The translations under genes were made by a program, and so were the position numbers. A DNA stretch of 64,000 nucleotides from Hemileia vastatrix (taxonomy: Eukaryota; Basidiomycota; Pucciniomycetes; Pucciniales; Zaghouaniaceae), in NCBI GenBank assembly GCA_030280995.1, contig JASXTE010000016.1, positions 22,377,501 through 22,441,500 of the forward strand, in the 5' to 3' direction. The notes beneath the pieces were generated by a model. The model did not search any database, was not told where the DNA came from, and saw nothing but the letters and a program-made list of their open reading frames with translations. Shown here in pieces: positions 1-9,455 of this stretch (the stretch's first letter is position 1; each line of letters starts with the position of its first letter).

Positions 1-295
1 TTAACCCTGTTTATACTCAGTATCCCTTTGTCTTCTTATTATTTGTCCTATATCATATTCATACTGTTTGTGTTTGTTCTTCTGTTTGTTTCTACACAGC
101 TATTCCCTTTATTTCTTCCCTTTGTTCTTTCTTATCTCTATTCTATTCTAAGCTGTGTATTTGTTTGTATCATTCTTTCTCCCTTTATCCTCTTTATCTT
201 CTCTTCTATTATCAGCTGTGTATTTATTTGTATCCCATCCTCTTCCCTTTCTTTCTTATTTGTCAGTTGTTTTATCCCTTCAGCTGACATCCAGT
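1..295. repeat. Pyrimidine-rich segment with internal tandem duplication
   Basis: The + strand is almost purely T/C-rich. The phrase AGCTGTGTATTTGTTTGTAT occurs near 153 and again, with one change, near 214, so a unit of about 61 bp is tandemly duplicated. It abuts the truncated LTR at about 296, where homology to the other two LTR copies stops abruptly, so it is probably part of another insertion. No gene is visible; short open frames across it are low-complexity translations. Confidence 0.5.
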
Positions 296-1011
296 AAGGA
301 CCCTCCATCAAAATAAATGATAACACAGACCCATACCATAAATAGAAAATCCAGATAAAATTGGATACCATAAAGAAACAGGTAAAATAACTCATACAAA
401 GAGAATATAATGAAACCCAAAGCATATAAAGGTAACAAATGAAATTTACAACCCCCCAATAACATCCCCAAGCATCCATATTAACCCAGAAATGACCTCC
501 CAACCCGTAAATCCGTGAATATCCATCCAAGGAAGCAGATTAAGTTGTCCAGACTGAGTGTATGCGCCTGAAATAGATGTATAAGCTTCTGTAGGTGTTT
601 TGAGTCCACTGCATACGTCCATATGACCTAAAATAAACAGAAAAACAAAGGTTATAGGCTATTAAGGGGCTAAAACCTACTTATAGACCTAAATATACAT
701 AATATACTGCATATTTCACTGAATATGAGATTTATGTATACATATAAGCTTATGTATGTCAATAATTACTTAATATAACTTAAGATAAATATATTATTAC
801 TCTATTAACACCTTCATAAGTATTATTTGGCTATGGATAAGCTATTTAAACTACTATAAGTTATATAATAGGGTAGTAATTATATATATATGTATTATAA
901 ACATATATATAAGTGTTTTAACCTTATTTTTAAGATATAAGCTTAATGTATTTAAGGTTATCTTATTTTAAACATAAGAATTACTCAGTCCTTGGGATAC
1001 CTAGGCTGACA
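296..1011 (-). repeat. Truncated LTR of the 1,176-bp LTR family (copy A)
   Basis: In minus orientation it begins TGTCAGCCTAGGTATCC at 1011 and follows the LTRs at 7,687-8,862 and 26,800-27,975 for about 715 bp, then breaks at about 296. The bases just outside the 1011 end read CAAAGTGAG in element orientation, which resembles the polypurine tract of the G1/G2 elements, so this may have been a 3' LTR. The rest of that element is not next to it. An open frame here that starts near 530 on the minus strand is LTR sequence and shifts frame between copies. Confidence 0.75.
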
Positions 1012-1154
1012 CTCACTTTGACCGTAAAAAGAGGTAGCTTATTTTTTAATTCCATTCATTCTCTTTCATACTAAAGTGAGAAACCATATCTTCCCAATAG
1101 ATATTCAATTTCTGCGCAGCTTATATGTGAAGTTAGCAAAAAAATTCTATCATT

Positions 1155-1622
1155 CTTTTCTGGCTATCCTGGGTCATTTGATGACTCCTACATCTTTCAA
1201 AAAATGCCAATTTCAAAAGAACCTGAAAAATTCTTTGATGATGATCAGTATCTTCTGGAAGATTCTGCTTAAGTGAATGGAGAATATGTACTTCCTGCAT
1301 TTTGGAGAGTAGCATCTGAGGAAAGCCAAGATGACAATATCAAAAATAATGTGGCAAGGTCAAGAGTCTGTATTAAACATTCTATTTTAATCATGAAAGG
1401 TTTTTTTCCATTTTAAGGGAATTAAGAAGTCCTCTTAGTAATAAATCTGAAATGGAGGAAGTGATCAACAGGATTCTGTGTTGCACTATAATTCATAACC
1501 TACTTGCTGACCTCAAAGATCAATGGTTAGAGTTTTTTGAAGATGAAGAAGTTGAAGCACCTCCCACTATAGTCAACACTTCCATTTCTCAAAACACTAG
1601 CATTTTAAATAAATTCATCCAA
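1155..1622 (+). pseudogene. Harbinger-type (DDE_Tnp_4) transposase relic
   Basis: A decayed C-terminal half of a PIF/Harbinger nuclease, the catalytic subunit that cuts and joins transposon DNA. Visible family landmarks in order are PGSFDDSYIF (about 1,167-1,200), the QYLLEDSA block (about 1,246-1,272, followed directly by TAA where the family normally has a tyrosine), VLPAFWR, VARSRVCIKHSI...MKG (about 1,351-1,402), RELRSPL (about 1,417) and MEEVINRILCCTIIHNLL (about 1,452-1,505). At least one stop and one frameshift separate these blocks. The first block and the LEDSA aspartate fit the catalytic pattern. No terminal inverted repeats or target duplication could be assigned. The family assignment rests on motif order and spacing. 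Confidence 0.72.
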
Positions 1623-1807
1623 TCACACTATCACATGAAGAGATTTAGCAAGCTGTTTTTAAATTTTTACAAACTTCATTTCATTTTTATCTACTATTAA
1701 TCTTTCTTCCCACTGGGATATGCTCCATCATTATGCCAATAATACTCCAAATTTTCTCAAAAAACCCCTTTTGATTTTTTCATACTCTCCAAACGTACAA
1801 GTTTCAT

Positions 1808-2841
1808 TGTAGAAAATCCTATAATATTAGCTGTAGGCCTTGACCAAAGGATTTGGAGAAAAATCAGAGATAAAATGCCCTTTCCATTTGAGAAATACTA
1901 GGTGAGATTAATTTGCTACAGAAAATTGAAGACTGTTTCAATACTCTTTCAAAAAGCTTCTTGACTTCTTTACAAGCCAAGAAAGTAGCCAATAGCAGAC
2001 CGCTGAGAACCAAGGAACCAAAACCTGAAATTCAGAGAGAATCCACACCAGAAACCAGAGACACAGTGCACTTGTTGCACAGAAAACAGCAATAATACTT
2101 GATTCTGGTTGCAAAGCTACACCAGAGAAACCAAGTGAAAAGTTTGATTTATATAAAGAAATAACCTTGCAACAAAAACAGCCAAATATGGCCAAAAAAC
2201 AGTGAAAGATGAGTGAGAAACAGTGATATAATCACCAGATGGTTGTATCTAGGTTGGAGTTGCACCAAACTGTCTTTATTCAATATGTACATGCCAGCTC
2301 CCAACCAAACTTTCACAATTCCACCTCTAAAATGTATAAACACCATTCCAAAGTGCATCCCCAACCTACCAATTGAATATGTGGTCCCACACCATGTGGG
2401 TCCTGCATCTAAGCCAAAATCTCATGTACATTAGAAAATTCCACTTCAACTACTAAAGCCTTTAAAACACAAAATTAAGCAATAAAAACATTGAGAAATG
2501 AAACATAAAGTCAAATAATGTCTATCCAATCATACTAAGCACTTAACCCTAAGACTTAAGGTTAGCCCAAAAAACACAAAAACAAAAGTAAGCAGCTATC
2601 TTTTAGAAATGAAAAAGGAGAGAAAGACCCCTTTAAACTTAGAATATGAAAAATATCATTAAGACATGAAATATAGAGAGAAATCAGGGCTATCCAATTG
2701 TAATAGCCACATACTGATAGTCTCAATATTCAACCCATAAAACCATAAAAACCCATATTTTATAAAATAATGTCATTGAAGACATCCAAAAACAGTACCA
2801 AATAACACAAAAAAGGCCCCTGACAATGTTGGAAGACCACA
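1808..2841 (+). repeat. Solo LTR-like copy of family X (X1)
   Basis: Starts TGTAGAAAATCCTATA and ends GGAAGACCACA, giving TG...CA ends. Homology to the LTR-like segments at 5,301-6,181 and 41,348-42,445 runs along its length (for example the phrase TAGGCCTTGACCA near 1,833 and GGGCTATCCAAT near 2,687). Unlike those copies it is not followed by family X coding sequence. The flanks TTCAT and GTGTG do not form a target duplication, so it may be rearranged rather than a clean solo LTR. Confidence 0.6.
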
Positions 2842-4100
2842 GTGTGTATTATTCTCTTTCTTTTGTAATTTTATGATTACATATTGACTTTTATTTTGAA
2901 TTTTCAGTGAAAGTCTCTTATTTTCTGTCTCACTTGTTTTTGTTCACCACCTAAACATGAAATTGCATATTTTCAGCCATTATTTTTTTCATTCATACCA
3001 TATATCCTTTTCCTCTTCTCCTCAAACATCCCTCAAACGTTTTTATTTAATTTATTTTCTCATCTCATCTATCCAGGTAAGTCATTTTTTTCTTTTTATT
3101 TTTATATTTGCTAATTGTTGTTTTTTTCTTTTTCTTTTCTCATATTTCTGGTAGGTAGTTTTGTTTTACATTTCCAAGATAAAAAACCTTTTTTTTCTCT
3201 CTCCATCCCCTTGTTCTGGTCACTTTCCCCCCAGTAACCCCTCCTTGGCATGGACATATCACCCTTCCCCTCCTTCCCTTCTCTTTGGCTTCCTACAACC
3301 CCCTTTCCTCCTCCTCAAACAACCTAAAATTCCCCCTTATAACTGCTTCAAAACCCTACCCTATACCCCCTCAAGTCCCCCAAATCCCTATCCAATACCC
3401 TCCTACACCAACTTCAGACCCCCTGAACCCTCTCCTATCCCTCTAAAAATCCTTTCTTACCTCCCCAGACATTCTTTTGTTAACAAACAACTCATATGAG
3501 GGTGTAAGGGGGGAAGTATAAGGGGGGTTTTACCTGGGTCTAGGATGGGGTTGGGGGGGGGGGGGTTGAAGCAGGTGTAGAAGGGATTTGAGTTGGGAAT
3601 TAAGGGATGTTTTTGCAACAGTTTGGGGGTAATTTAAAGGGGATTGGAGAGATTTATGGGGGTATTTTTGGGAGAAGGTATGGGGGTATTTTTGGGGGAG
3701 TTTTTGAGAGGGTGTGGGGTTATTTTTTTGGGAGGGTTTTTATGAGGGTTTTGAAAGGGTTTGGTAGCAGTTTGAAGTGGGCTTTGAAGAAGTTTTACAA
3801 GAAGAGAAAGGGGCATAATTAGAGAGGAAAGAAAACATTGACAGAAAAGTTTTACAGGGACCAATGAGGGAGAAATTAAAAAATTGAAAGAAAAGTTTTA
3901 TTAGCATTTGATTTTTTTTTTTTTGTGTTTTTGTGAAGAATATTTCAAAAAAAACTATACAAATTGAAGTAAAGTAATAATTATTCTTATTTATTGTTTT
4001 CAGAAAATTATTAAGATCTTTTCACTTAAATTGTGTAAGTTTTTATTTTTTTGAAAAAAAAAATTTGACATTTTTTTAACCAGTAAAAATTTTTTTTGGA
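2842..4100. other. No gene seen; C-rich to G-rich strand switch
   Basis: 2,842-3,160 is T-rich. From about 3,200 to 3,490 the + strand is C-rich with repeated CCC tracts, and from about 3,490 to 3,830 it is G-rich, with many GGGGG runs and an uninterrupted run of 12 or more G at about 3,552-3,565. 3,830-4,100 is AT-rich. Open frames crossing 3,161-3,499 and 3,607-3,822 are explained by this composition and are not called as genes. Confidence 0.6.
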
Positions 4101-5262
4101 AAAAAAAGTATTTTCTTCTTATTCAAGCCTTACAACTCTATCTTTATCTTTATCTTCTTTATCATCTTCTTCAATTTCTATCTCATTTCAATTATAAAAT
4201 TAATTTCAGAGAAATTGTCAAAAAAAATTCAGAAAAAATTCTGTTTCTTCTGATTCAAGCCTTACATGTCTATCTTCATCTTTTACTTCTTTATCATTTT
4301 CTTCAATTTCTACTTCATTAAAATCTTCTTCAAAACCTTCAGACATTAAGAATGAAGATATTGATCTTACAAAATAAAAGAATTATAGAAAAAATATAGT
4401 TGAAAATTTTATTTAGCCATGTATTAAACATTATGTATAATAAAACTAAAGTCAATAAAAAATATCCCAAGAATTTACCAGAAGAAGTCAAAAAATAACC
4501 TAATTAGGAGGTTTTGAAGTTAAGGCTATTGTAATAAGTAATACTTTTAAACCTCAATTTATATACAAAAATCATTCATTTGATGGAGTTAAAGATGAAT
4601 AATTTATTCAACTATCAAAACTCATTAGGACACTATATCAAACAGCTCTAGTTCTCTTACCAATAATGATAAAGAATTTTTTTTGTGGTATCTTGATTGG
4701 TTTTGATTAGAGACAAGAATTTATTAAAGTTAATTCTCTTGGTAAGTCTAATAATTTTTATTATTTCAATCTTAATATATTTCACTCATTTTAATTCTAT
4801 AGGAATCTATTCTTTGCTGAAAAATTTATCTAAAGTTGAAATAGATAATGATTTTCAAAAATGGGACTCTTTAAATTCATTTAATGATTTTTTTGCTCTT
4901 TTACTTAAAAACTCTGTAATAAAGCTTTTCAAAAAAATCATGAACTTAAAACCAAAGTAGGAATACCAAATTGGTGTGATTATCAATGGAAAGAAATTAG
5001 CAATGTGCATCTATTGTTTTCCAATGTTATAATTACTCATTCTGGATTTAATAATAAGATACACACTAATTTAAATGATTTCAATTATCTTAATTTGGGA
5101 ATCTTCTATCATATTGATCTTATTACTGGACAACCTATTCCTTCACCTTCCAAAACCAAAGGAAAAATTTTATGTTTCCTGAATAATAGCTGTATAATTG
5201 ATTTTGAATTAATAAATTGAATCATCAAATAAGTTTGGAAACCTTCTAAAAATAATCACCAA
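4100..5262 (+). pseudogene. Tet/JBP-like 2OG-Fe(II) dioxygenase relic
   Basis: Decayed gene of the Tet-like 2OG-Fe(II) oxygenase family. Relatives oxidise methylated bases in DNA using iron and 2-oxoglutarate and are greatly expanded in rusts and mushrooms, often beside KDZ transposons (known). Seen here: a serine-rich N-terminal stretch with an internal duplication (4,108-4,335), then NEDIDLTK; later FIYKNHSFDGVKDE (about 4,566-4,602), NDFQKWDSLN (about 4,849), WCDYQWKEISN (about 4,973-5,003), VIITHSGFNNKIH (about 5,026-5,063) and the LDLITGQPIPSPS-like block (about 5,117-5,150). A 61-bp intron GT...AG fits 4,742-4,802. Several stops and a frameshift near 4,930 break it. The residues IHTNLND sit where the metal-binding H-x-D is expected, so the aspartate appears replaced by asparagine. 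The family call is from memory of rust relatives. Confidence 0.7.
4108..4335 (+). repeat. Tandem duplication inside the dioxygenase relic
   Basis: ATTCAAGCCTTACA occurs at about 4,121 and 4,253, each followed by a similar run of TCTTTATC/TTCTTC text, giving a period of about 132 bp. Both units read as serine-rich peptide in the same frame. Confidence 0.65.
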
Positions 5263-5300
5263 ACAACAAAAGCTTCTCCAGGTCAGAAATCTTGTCACAA

Positions 5301-6181
5301 TGTAAACAATCATATAGTACTAGCTATAGGCCTTGACCAAGGGAGTTAGAGAAAATCCAGAGAGAAATACCCCTTTCCCTTTAGAAAAGAAAAGTGAGAT
5401 TTAACTGCTAAAGTAAATTGAGTCTTATTTTCTAAAACCCCTTTCCAACACACTTGACTTCTTGATAAGCCAAGAAAGTAGTCCCAAGACAGACTGCAAG
5501 ACCAAAGAGCTGAAATGTAGACCGATCTCCACACCAGAGAAAGCAATGATACTTGATGTAGGCTGCAAAGCCACAACAGAGACAGCAATAATACTTGATA
5601 TAGCTTGAAAGAATATACCAGAGAAAACAGTGACATGAGTTGAGGTAAATTAAGAGCTAACATTTCACAAACCAGCCAAAAGAAGCAACAAACACACACA
5701 AAAGAGTGAAAAACAGAGATTCCAGGTATACAAGATGGTTGATTATAAACTAGAACGTCCTAAAACTTTCTTAGCTATCTGACACACAGAACACCCTGTC
5801 TTTTTCCCAGCCAAATCCAAATATCCCACTACTCTACATGCATAAAAACACCTCTAGAGGCTTCCATGCATGCAGGTGGGCAGCCACCTTTAGGCCTTTA
5901 AACATCCAAAATACAATTAAAAACACCCTCTAAACAACAAAAAATCAGTAACTAAATGTAGAAACAAGCTAATCACACATAACAAATACAAAAATGATGA
6001 AAAAAGAAAGGAAATTAGGCTGAGAAATAATAAATGACCCTAGCTTAAGCCTACAAAAACACAGCTAAACATCTAAAAACTAACAAAACACAATAAAAAC
6101 ACCATAGGCCAAACTATACACTACATACCAAATACCTCCAAATATACACTGCAAAGGCATACCTAGCTTTGGAACACCACA
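5301..6181 (+). repeat. 5' LTR-like segment of family X copy 2
   Basis: Begins TGTAAACAATCATATAGTAC, alignable to TGTGGAAAATCCTATAGTAC of the copy at 41,348, and ends GGAACACCACA. Internal phrases such as AGCTATAGGCCTTGACCA are shared with the other copies. It is directly followed by the family X internal region (TCCTCCCTCC, also seen after 35,647). Confidence 0.65.
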
Positions 6182-6227
6182 TCCTCCCTCCTATCAAAAA
6201 TTTTCACATTCTTAATCCACTAAAAAC

Positions 6228-6853
6228 ATGTTCAAATGCCTCTCCAGACCTGCCTCTGACCTGGGCCCTTTCAGGTACTGCATTGAAAACAGCCTCATCT
6301 GTGAAATGACTGGACCTCTTCACATCTACAGGACTTCTTTTGATTCTTTCCACTCCAGAAAGTAACTATGCCACAGACCTGGCCCATTTCCCCCCCTTCA
6401 GCTTCTTCCTACACTCATCCTGGCCCATCCTCTTCCACCAGAAGATCCAGTCCCTCCATCATCATTCCAAGAGTAATCAACAAACTTCATTCATCCAGAA
6501 GAAAACCTGTAACTCCAACAGCCTCTTCTTCCTCTCATCACCCTGATTCACTAGAAGGTAAGATTATATCATTCCATACCACACTAGGCTGACCATTTTC
6601 TTCAGCCTCTCCTCCACCAGTCATTGATAATGATGGAAATGTAGGGACCATTGAAAAACCACTCCCAAATTCAATACCCGTTGTGAAATAAAAATGCCAA
6701 CATCAAACCCAACAACAGAAACAACTCCTCCTCTCTTAATTCCTATCAACTCTAGCCAAGGAGCAACAAGACATTGATAAGAGAATGAACCTCATCCAAG
6801 AATCTAAGGCCAATTCAGAACATTCTGCAACCTCTCTTGACACCCTTCTGTAA
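6228..6853 (+). pseudogene. Family X ORF1: cysteine half-cluster protein (copy 2)
   Basis: Decayed first gene of family X, function unknown. It starts MFKCLSRPASDLGPF and aligns along its length with the copy at 42,495-43,119. A segment RTSFDSFHSRK*LCHRPG corresponds to RTSCDACHCRKKTCFRPG there, so the C-x2-C-x6-C cluster has lost its first cysteines and gained a stop. A frameshift in a run of Cs near 6,390-6,397 moves the reading into the frame of PSIIIPRVINKLHSSRRK. A 48-bp intron (GTAAGATT...TTCAG, 6,558-6,605) lies where the other copies have theirs; after it comes DNDGNVGTIEK and a charged C-terminus ending SLDTLL. Similarity to the first half of fungal Zn2Cys6 clusters suggests nucleic-acid binding, which is inference only. 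Confidence 0.6.
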
Positions 6854-7488
6854 TTCCACTAGTTCTTGAGTTTCATTTAAAAAATAAAATATGACTGCAC
6901 CCTGTATAGGATGTAGCCACCAAAAACCCCTCAGTTTTAAGTCTTGGGGGACCATCCTCATTTAATATTCTTGGGGAAGTCAAAAACATTCAGTTTATAG
7001 TCTTGGAGGACTCTAAACCTAAATCATAAACTCAGAACCAAAGATAAAGCACATTAAGACATAGAGAAAAAACTAAGATTCTGGAGTATTTTTGAATAGA
7101 GCTTCCAGCCCATCAATTACCCCCAAACTTACTTTTGATAAATTCAGAGGCTTCCCCTGTGAATACCCCCTGCCAATCTTCAAAACCAATACCAAAAACA
7201 ACACCTATTCCTTAATTTATGGTCTTGGGGGACTAAAAAGTCTTCAGTTTATAGTCTTGGGGGACTGAAAAATCCTCAGTTTATGGTCTTGAGGGACTTT
7301 AAAACCAGTTTTCAGTTTAGAGTCTTGATGGACTGATGTATATTTCAGTTTAGAGTCTTGATGGACTAATGCATATTCACACACATTCCACTTACTGAAC
7401 TTCAACATCCACTTCATCTTCTACCCATCACTGATAAAATTTTTTTTCTTATCCCTATCCCTTTATAATTTTTATTCCACCACAGATC
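6854..7488 (+). repeat. Stem-loop motif array between ORF1 and ORF2 of X copy 2
   Basis: No gene. At least seven copies of a motif like CAGTTTATAGTC followed by TTGGGGGACT, starting near 6,932, 6,991, 7,213, 7,244, 7,276, 7,312 and 7,345. Each can fold as AGTC...GACT with a six-base loop. A degenerate form of the GGGGTAACTG hairpin lies at about 7,083-7,130. The stretch ends in a pyrimidine tract and CACAG just before the ATG of ORF2, which looks like an intron acceptor. Confidence 0.7.
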
Positions 7489-7686
7489 ATGTCAAACCTT
7501 GAGTCACCTGCTGTTGACCCCTTAGCCCTTCTTTTCTTCACTGCTACCAAAGGCTATTCTTGAAAACAGTGCATTCACATTTGCAGAAACTGCACATTCA
7601 ATCTTCCAACTCCAGAGGCCAAACTGTATAAGCACCACAGGAAATCTAGGTGTGAACTGCTAGCAATCCCCTCTCCTGAACTTTTG
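7489..7686 (+). pseudogene. Family X ORF2, N-terminal fragment
   Basis: First 66 codons of the second family X gene, cut off by an LTR insertion at 7,687. The reading begins MSNLESPAVDPLALLFF and contains CIHICRNCTFNLPTP, matching CIHMCRPCTLTLPTP in the longer copy at 52,437. One TGA stop precedes this cysteine block at a place where the longer copy has a cysteine codon. The downstream C-x2-C-x6-C cluster of the longer copy is partly lost here: only SRCEL is recognisable. Start chosen from the shared CAGATCATG context in both copies. Function unknown. Confidence 0.6.
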
Positions 7687-8862
7687 TGTCGGCCTAGGTA
7701 TTTCAAGGACTGAGTAATTCTTATGTTTAAAATAAGATAACCTTAATTACATTAAGCATATTAATTAAAAATAAGGTTAAAATACTTATATATATGGTTA
7801 TAATACATATATAAATTATTATTACACTATTATATGACTTATAGTAGTTTAAAAAGATTATCCATAGCCTAATAAAACTCATTATGGTGTTAATGGAGTC
7901 ATAATATACTTATCTTAAGTTATATTAAGTAGTTATTGACATACATAAGCTTATATTTATATGTAAACATCATATTCAGTGAAATATGTAGTTATATTAT
8001 ATATATTTAGGTCTATAAGTGGGTTTTAACCTCTTAATAGCCTATAAACTTTATTTATATGCTTATTTTAGGTCATGTGGACATATTCAGTGGACTCAAA
8101 ATGCCTACACAAGCATATACACCTATTTCAGGCGCATATATCCAGTTTGGACAACTTAATCTGCTTTGTTGGATGGATTTTCACGGATTTATGAGATGAG
8201 ATATGATTACTGGGTTAATATGGATGCTTGGGGATGTTATTGGGGGCTTGAAAAGTTAAATTGGTTGCTTTATATGCTTTTTTTTATTATATACTCTTTG
8301 GATGAGTTATTTTACATGTTTCTTTATGGTATCCACCTTTATCTGTTTATTCTATTTATGGTATGGGTCTGTGGTATCATTAATTGTGATAGAGGGTCCT
8401 TACTGGAGCTCTGGGTGTTGGAACTTCTCGAAGTGGACTCCATGGAGAGGTGATGGGCCCTCAAAGTGCTGTAATTGCGGAGGATAGAAGTGACATCATC
8501 TGGATTGAAGGTCTGTGCACTCCAGTGGATTTGGGTATAAGTAAGGAGGGATTTTGACGGTTATTTATCATCATTCAATTACTACAACTCCAACAAACAC
8601 TACTATACAATTATTAACCTTTAGAAATATATTATAAAGCCACTATAAATTGATTTTATCTCTATATAAGCTATAACTATATTTAATTCATCTATTTTCC
8701 ACCACTAGCACACATAAAAATCCAAGTATTGTGAGTTTATATTGAGAATAACTATTTTATTAGTCTTCCCCTAAGGTTTAATCACTAAATAATTTATTAA
8801 AAAGCAGTTGGAACATTGATATTTACTATTAGATCATACTTAGATACTAGCACACACTGACA
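7687..8862 (+). repeat. 5' LTR of gypsy element G0 (copy B)
   Basis: Runs from TGTCGGCCTAGG to CACTGACA, exactly 1,176 bp, the same length as the complete copy at 26,800-27,975. The flank after it reads ATTGGGGACTTTCC, comparable to the sequence that follows the LTRs of G1 and G2 (TTGGAGGCCTTCC and CTGAGGCCCTTTCC) and a plausible primer-binding region. The 5-bp flanks (TTTTG, ATTGG) are not a target duplication, as expected for one LTR of a longer element. Confidence 0.82.
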
Positions 8863-9455
8863 ATTGGGGACTTTCCTTAATTATTACTGATTATTTAGTA
8901 TAAGCCTTAGAACATGATTTTTACACTAGTATATCTCAAAAAAATCAAATATTTGGGTCTTCAGCACATAAGTGGGTCATCATAACTCAGTTTTTGCAGA
9001 AAAGAACCCTTATAATAATTTTACTAATTTTTTATAATAAAAATTAGGTATTTACAGTAGTAACTGTACCCAATATAAACCCAAGTTCACTTGGTATTTG
9101 GTCACCAATATAACACCCAATTAAATTGGTATAAAGTTAAAGCGTGGTAAGCCAATTGTTCACCCTTATAATGGTCTAGTTAAACTCTTTATATTATTTT
9201 TAACAAACTTTTTTGAATTTTTCTTATATTTTATTTAAATAAGTAAAGTTATAAATTCAAGGAAAGATCCAGTGCTTTTATTAGTAATTTAATTGTTAAT
9301 ATTTTTTGTCTACTAATTACCATATAAGTTTTCCCTTTTGTAGAAGTGAAAAATTGTTATTTAAGACACATTGAGTGCTCCACAGGACAATGTAAGTGAA
9401 AAACCTGCTTATAACACCATTTCTTAAGCTAAAAAAATTGCTCCAGGACATCACC
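8863..9455 (+). other. Untranslated leader of G0
   Basis: AT-rich, no gene. Two short perfect hairpins followed by TAT occur close together: CCAAGTTCACTTGG at 9,081-9,094 and CCAATTAAATTGG at 9,117-9,129. Confidence 0.55.

Noticed and set aside
138..530. Minus-strand frame starting MDGYSRIYGL, with similar frames at 8,166 and 27,285
   Set aside because: They lie in three LTR copies and shift frame between copies, so they reflect LTR similarity and not a protein.
2149..2434. Frames on both strands in X copy 1
   Set aside because: Fall in the LTR-like segment and are not open in the other copies.
3161..3499. Proline-rich frame
   Set aside because: C-rich composition, no conserved start, no motif.
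8863..8880. tRNA primer-binding site assignment for G0, G1 and G2
   Set aside because: A TGG is present just after the LTR in two of them, but I could not match it to a specific tRNA end without a search.
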